Source of the DNA: SVTX01 sp045538195
GTDB lineage: Bacteria > Bacillota > Clostridia > Oscillospirales > CAG-272
Assembly (NCBI GenBank): GCA_045538195.1
Contig: JAZSRA010000019.1
Location: 1-5,803, forward strand
DNA length: 5,803 nucleotides
Direction of reading: 5' to 3'
Part shown: one piece after another, positions 5,237 through 5,803 of the stretch
Layout: each line of letters opens with the position of its first letter
Numbering within the stretch: the stretch's first letter is position 1
Translations under genes and position numbers: made by a program
The notes under the pieces: model-generated
The model's database searches: none
What the model was told of the DNA's origin: nothing
The model's input: only the letters and a program-made list of their open reading frames with translations

Positions 5237-5413
5237 TTAGTTGAGAAGACCGTAAAAACGGTTGAAGCATTCGGCGTGCTTCTGCGCAACGGATGATATG
5301 AGATTTTTGAGGTCAGGATCGGTGACCGAGCTTGCGCTGTCGGTGCAAAGAGTTTTGATCTGTTGTTCATGACCGAGCGCATCCTCGATGTAAAGCAGTT
5401 CTTTGGGTGACAT
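5237..5413 (-). CDS. Small spore-coat-associated protein, partner of CotF-domain protein
   Basis: A 58-residue, mostly helical protein (MSPKELLYIEDALGHEQQ, then DPDLKNLISSVAQKHAECFNRFYGLL). I recognise it as the small protein usually encoded directly before short CotF-domain proteins in clostridia, often annotated as hypothetical or as spore coat protein. The H-E-Q and KH residues resemble those of ferritin-like helices, but a metal role is not established. GGGAGG eight bases before the ATG at 5413 sets the start; an in-frame ATG at 5494 lacks one. Too small for secure domain assignment on its own; the assignment rests on recalled sequence and neighbour. Confidence 0.75.
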   Translation of the reverse strand: MSPKELLYIEDALGHEQQIKTLCTDSASSVTDPDLKNLISSVAQKHAECFNRFYGLLN

Positions 5414-5523
5414 GGATTTTTCCTCCCTTTGTTTAATTTTTGTGTTGCAATCATATTTTTTGACCGAATGATTAGGATTTATACGGGAACACAAAAAAAG
5501 CCCCTGAAATTTTCAAAAAAGAC

Positions 5524-5552
5524 TTGACGAACGAACAGATTTATGATATAAT
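5524..5552 (+). promoter_or_regulatory. Strong sigma-A promoter of tRNA-Leu
   Basis: TTGACG (5524-5529), 17 bases, TATAAT (5547-5552): one mismatch from full consensus with optimal spacing. The start of transcription would fall about 15 bases before the mature tRNA. Confidence 0.85.
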
Positions 5553-5573
5553 AACGTTTGTTCAACTGAATAC

Positions 5574-5660
5574 GCCGGTGTGATGGAATTGGCAGACGTG
5601 CTGGACTCAAAATCCAGTGGTAGCGATACCGTATCGGTTCGACCCCGATCACCGGCACCA
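5574..5660 (+). tRNA. tRNA-Leu (anticodon CAA)
   Basis: An 87-base class II tRNA. The acceptor stem GCCGGTG pairs with CACCGGC (5650-5656), followed by A and an encoded CCA (5658-5660). The anticodon stem CTGGA/TCCAG encloses loop CTCAAAA, with CAA at 5608-5610 reading UUG leucine codons. A long variable arm (about 5618-5632) and GGTTCGA in the T loop complete it. It has its own promoter and no adjacent tRNA. tRNA-Leu genes are frequent integration sites, but no duplicated 3' end is visible in the window. Confidence 0.97.
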
Positions 5661-5715
5661 AAAAGGCAGGGAGGCTTGTGCCTACTTCCATGAATACAGT
5701 ATTATGGCATAGGTT

Positions 5716-5750
5716 ATTTTTCCAAAGGGCGTCGAGCCCTTTGGAAAAAT
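5716..5750. repeat. Perfect 15-bp inverted repeat downstream of tRNA-Leu
   Basis: ATTTTTCCAAAGGGC (5716-5730) and GCCCTTTGGAAAAAT (5736-5750) are perfect complements around the loop GTCGA. The T-tract is in the 5' arm and the A-tract in the 3' arm, the reverse of a normal terminator, and no T run follows on either strand. It could be a dispersed palindromic repeat or the end of a small mobile element; function unknown. Confidence 0.85.
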
Positions 5751-5760
5751 CGGGATCTGA

Positions 5761-5791
5761 ACCCTTACACACGCTTCGCGTGGTGAAGGGT
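5761..5791. repeat. Second long imperfect hairpin at the right edge
   Basis: ACCCTT (5761-5766) pairs with AAGGGT (5786-5791), continued inside by CAC/GTG and ACGC/GCGT around a TTC loop, with single-base bulges. Only ten bases separate it from the preceding 15-bp palindrome. GGGTC and GACCC (5788-5799) offer a competing pairing. Nothing coding is supported from 5661 to 5803. Confidence 0.6.
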
Positions 5792-5803
5792 CTCGACCCA
5801 TTG

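Noticed and set aside
5479..5772. Minus-strand 97-codon frame containing VIGVEPIRYRYHWILSPARLPIPSHR in shorter pieces
   Set aside because: It is antisense to tRNA-Leu; this peptide is a well-known artefact of tRNA-Leu translated in reverse.

Overview
The window looks like part of the chromosome of an endospore-forming member of the Clostridia, probably gut-associated. It carries a cotJ spore-coat operon, a second spore-coat pair of the CotF type, a CarD-family regulator, a manganese catalase/CotJC-like protein and a bile salt hydrolase. Ribosome binding sites are strong and Firmicute-like, and tRNA-Leu encodes its own CCA. I do not assign a species.

Layout. From 703 leftwards off the window edge runs a minus-strand gene that I recognise as DUF6100, a family seen mostly on clostridial mobile elements. 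It has a good vegetative promoter, an operator-like palindrome near +1, and four TGGCA-type repeats phased at exactly 11 bp upstream of its -35. A gene-free stretch (704-1035) follows. Next comes a plus-strand block: manganese catalase (1036-1698), a terminator, and a complete bile salt hydrolase (1783-2733) with its whole catalytic set. After a structured, AT-rich junction (2734-2891) lies the minus-strand cotJ operon: cotJA (4172-3726), cotJB (3729-3427, ATGA overlap) and cotJC (3341-2892). cotJC stops abruptly after the first half of its ferritin-like metal site and is read here as truncated or interrupted. Divergent from cotJ is a carD-like gene (4407-4910, GTG start). A shared hairpin separates it from a convergent minus-strand pair of small spore-coat genes (5413-5237 and 5216-4968). 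The right end carries tRNA-Leu(CAA) with a near-consensus promoter, followed by two strong stem-loops of unknown role.

How it fits together. The cotJ genes and the CotF pair make outer spore layers. The full-length manganese catalase is a distant paralogue of CotJC and still has all five expected Mn ligands, whereas the cotJC copy has lost two. The bile salt hydrolase deconjugates bile acids, which are themselves spore germination cues in the gut. The most interesting point is the boundary near 2824-2940. There cotJC homology ends, stem-loops appear, and a copy of the TGGCA motif from the 780s recurs. This suggests a recombination or integration junction, with the catalase-hydrolase block and the mobile-element-type gene lying on the inserted side. 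That reading is inference; the sequence beyond the left edge would decide it.
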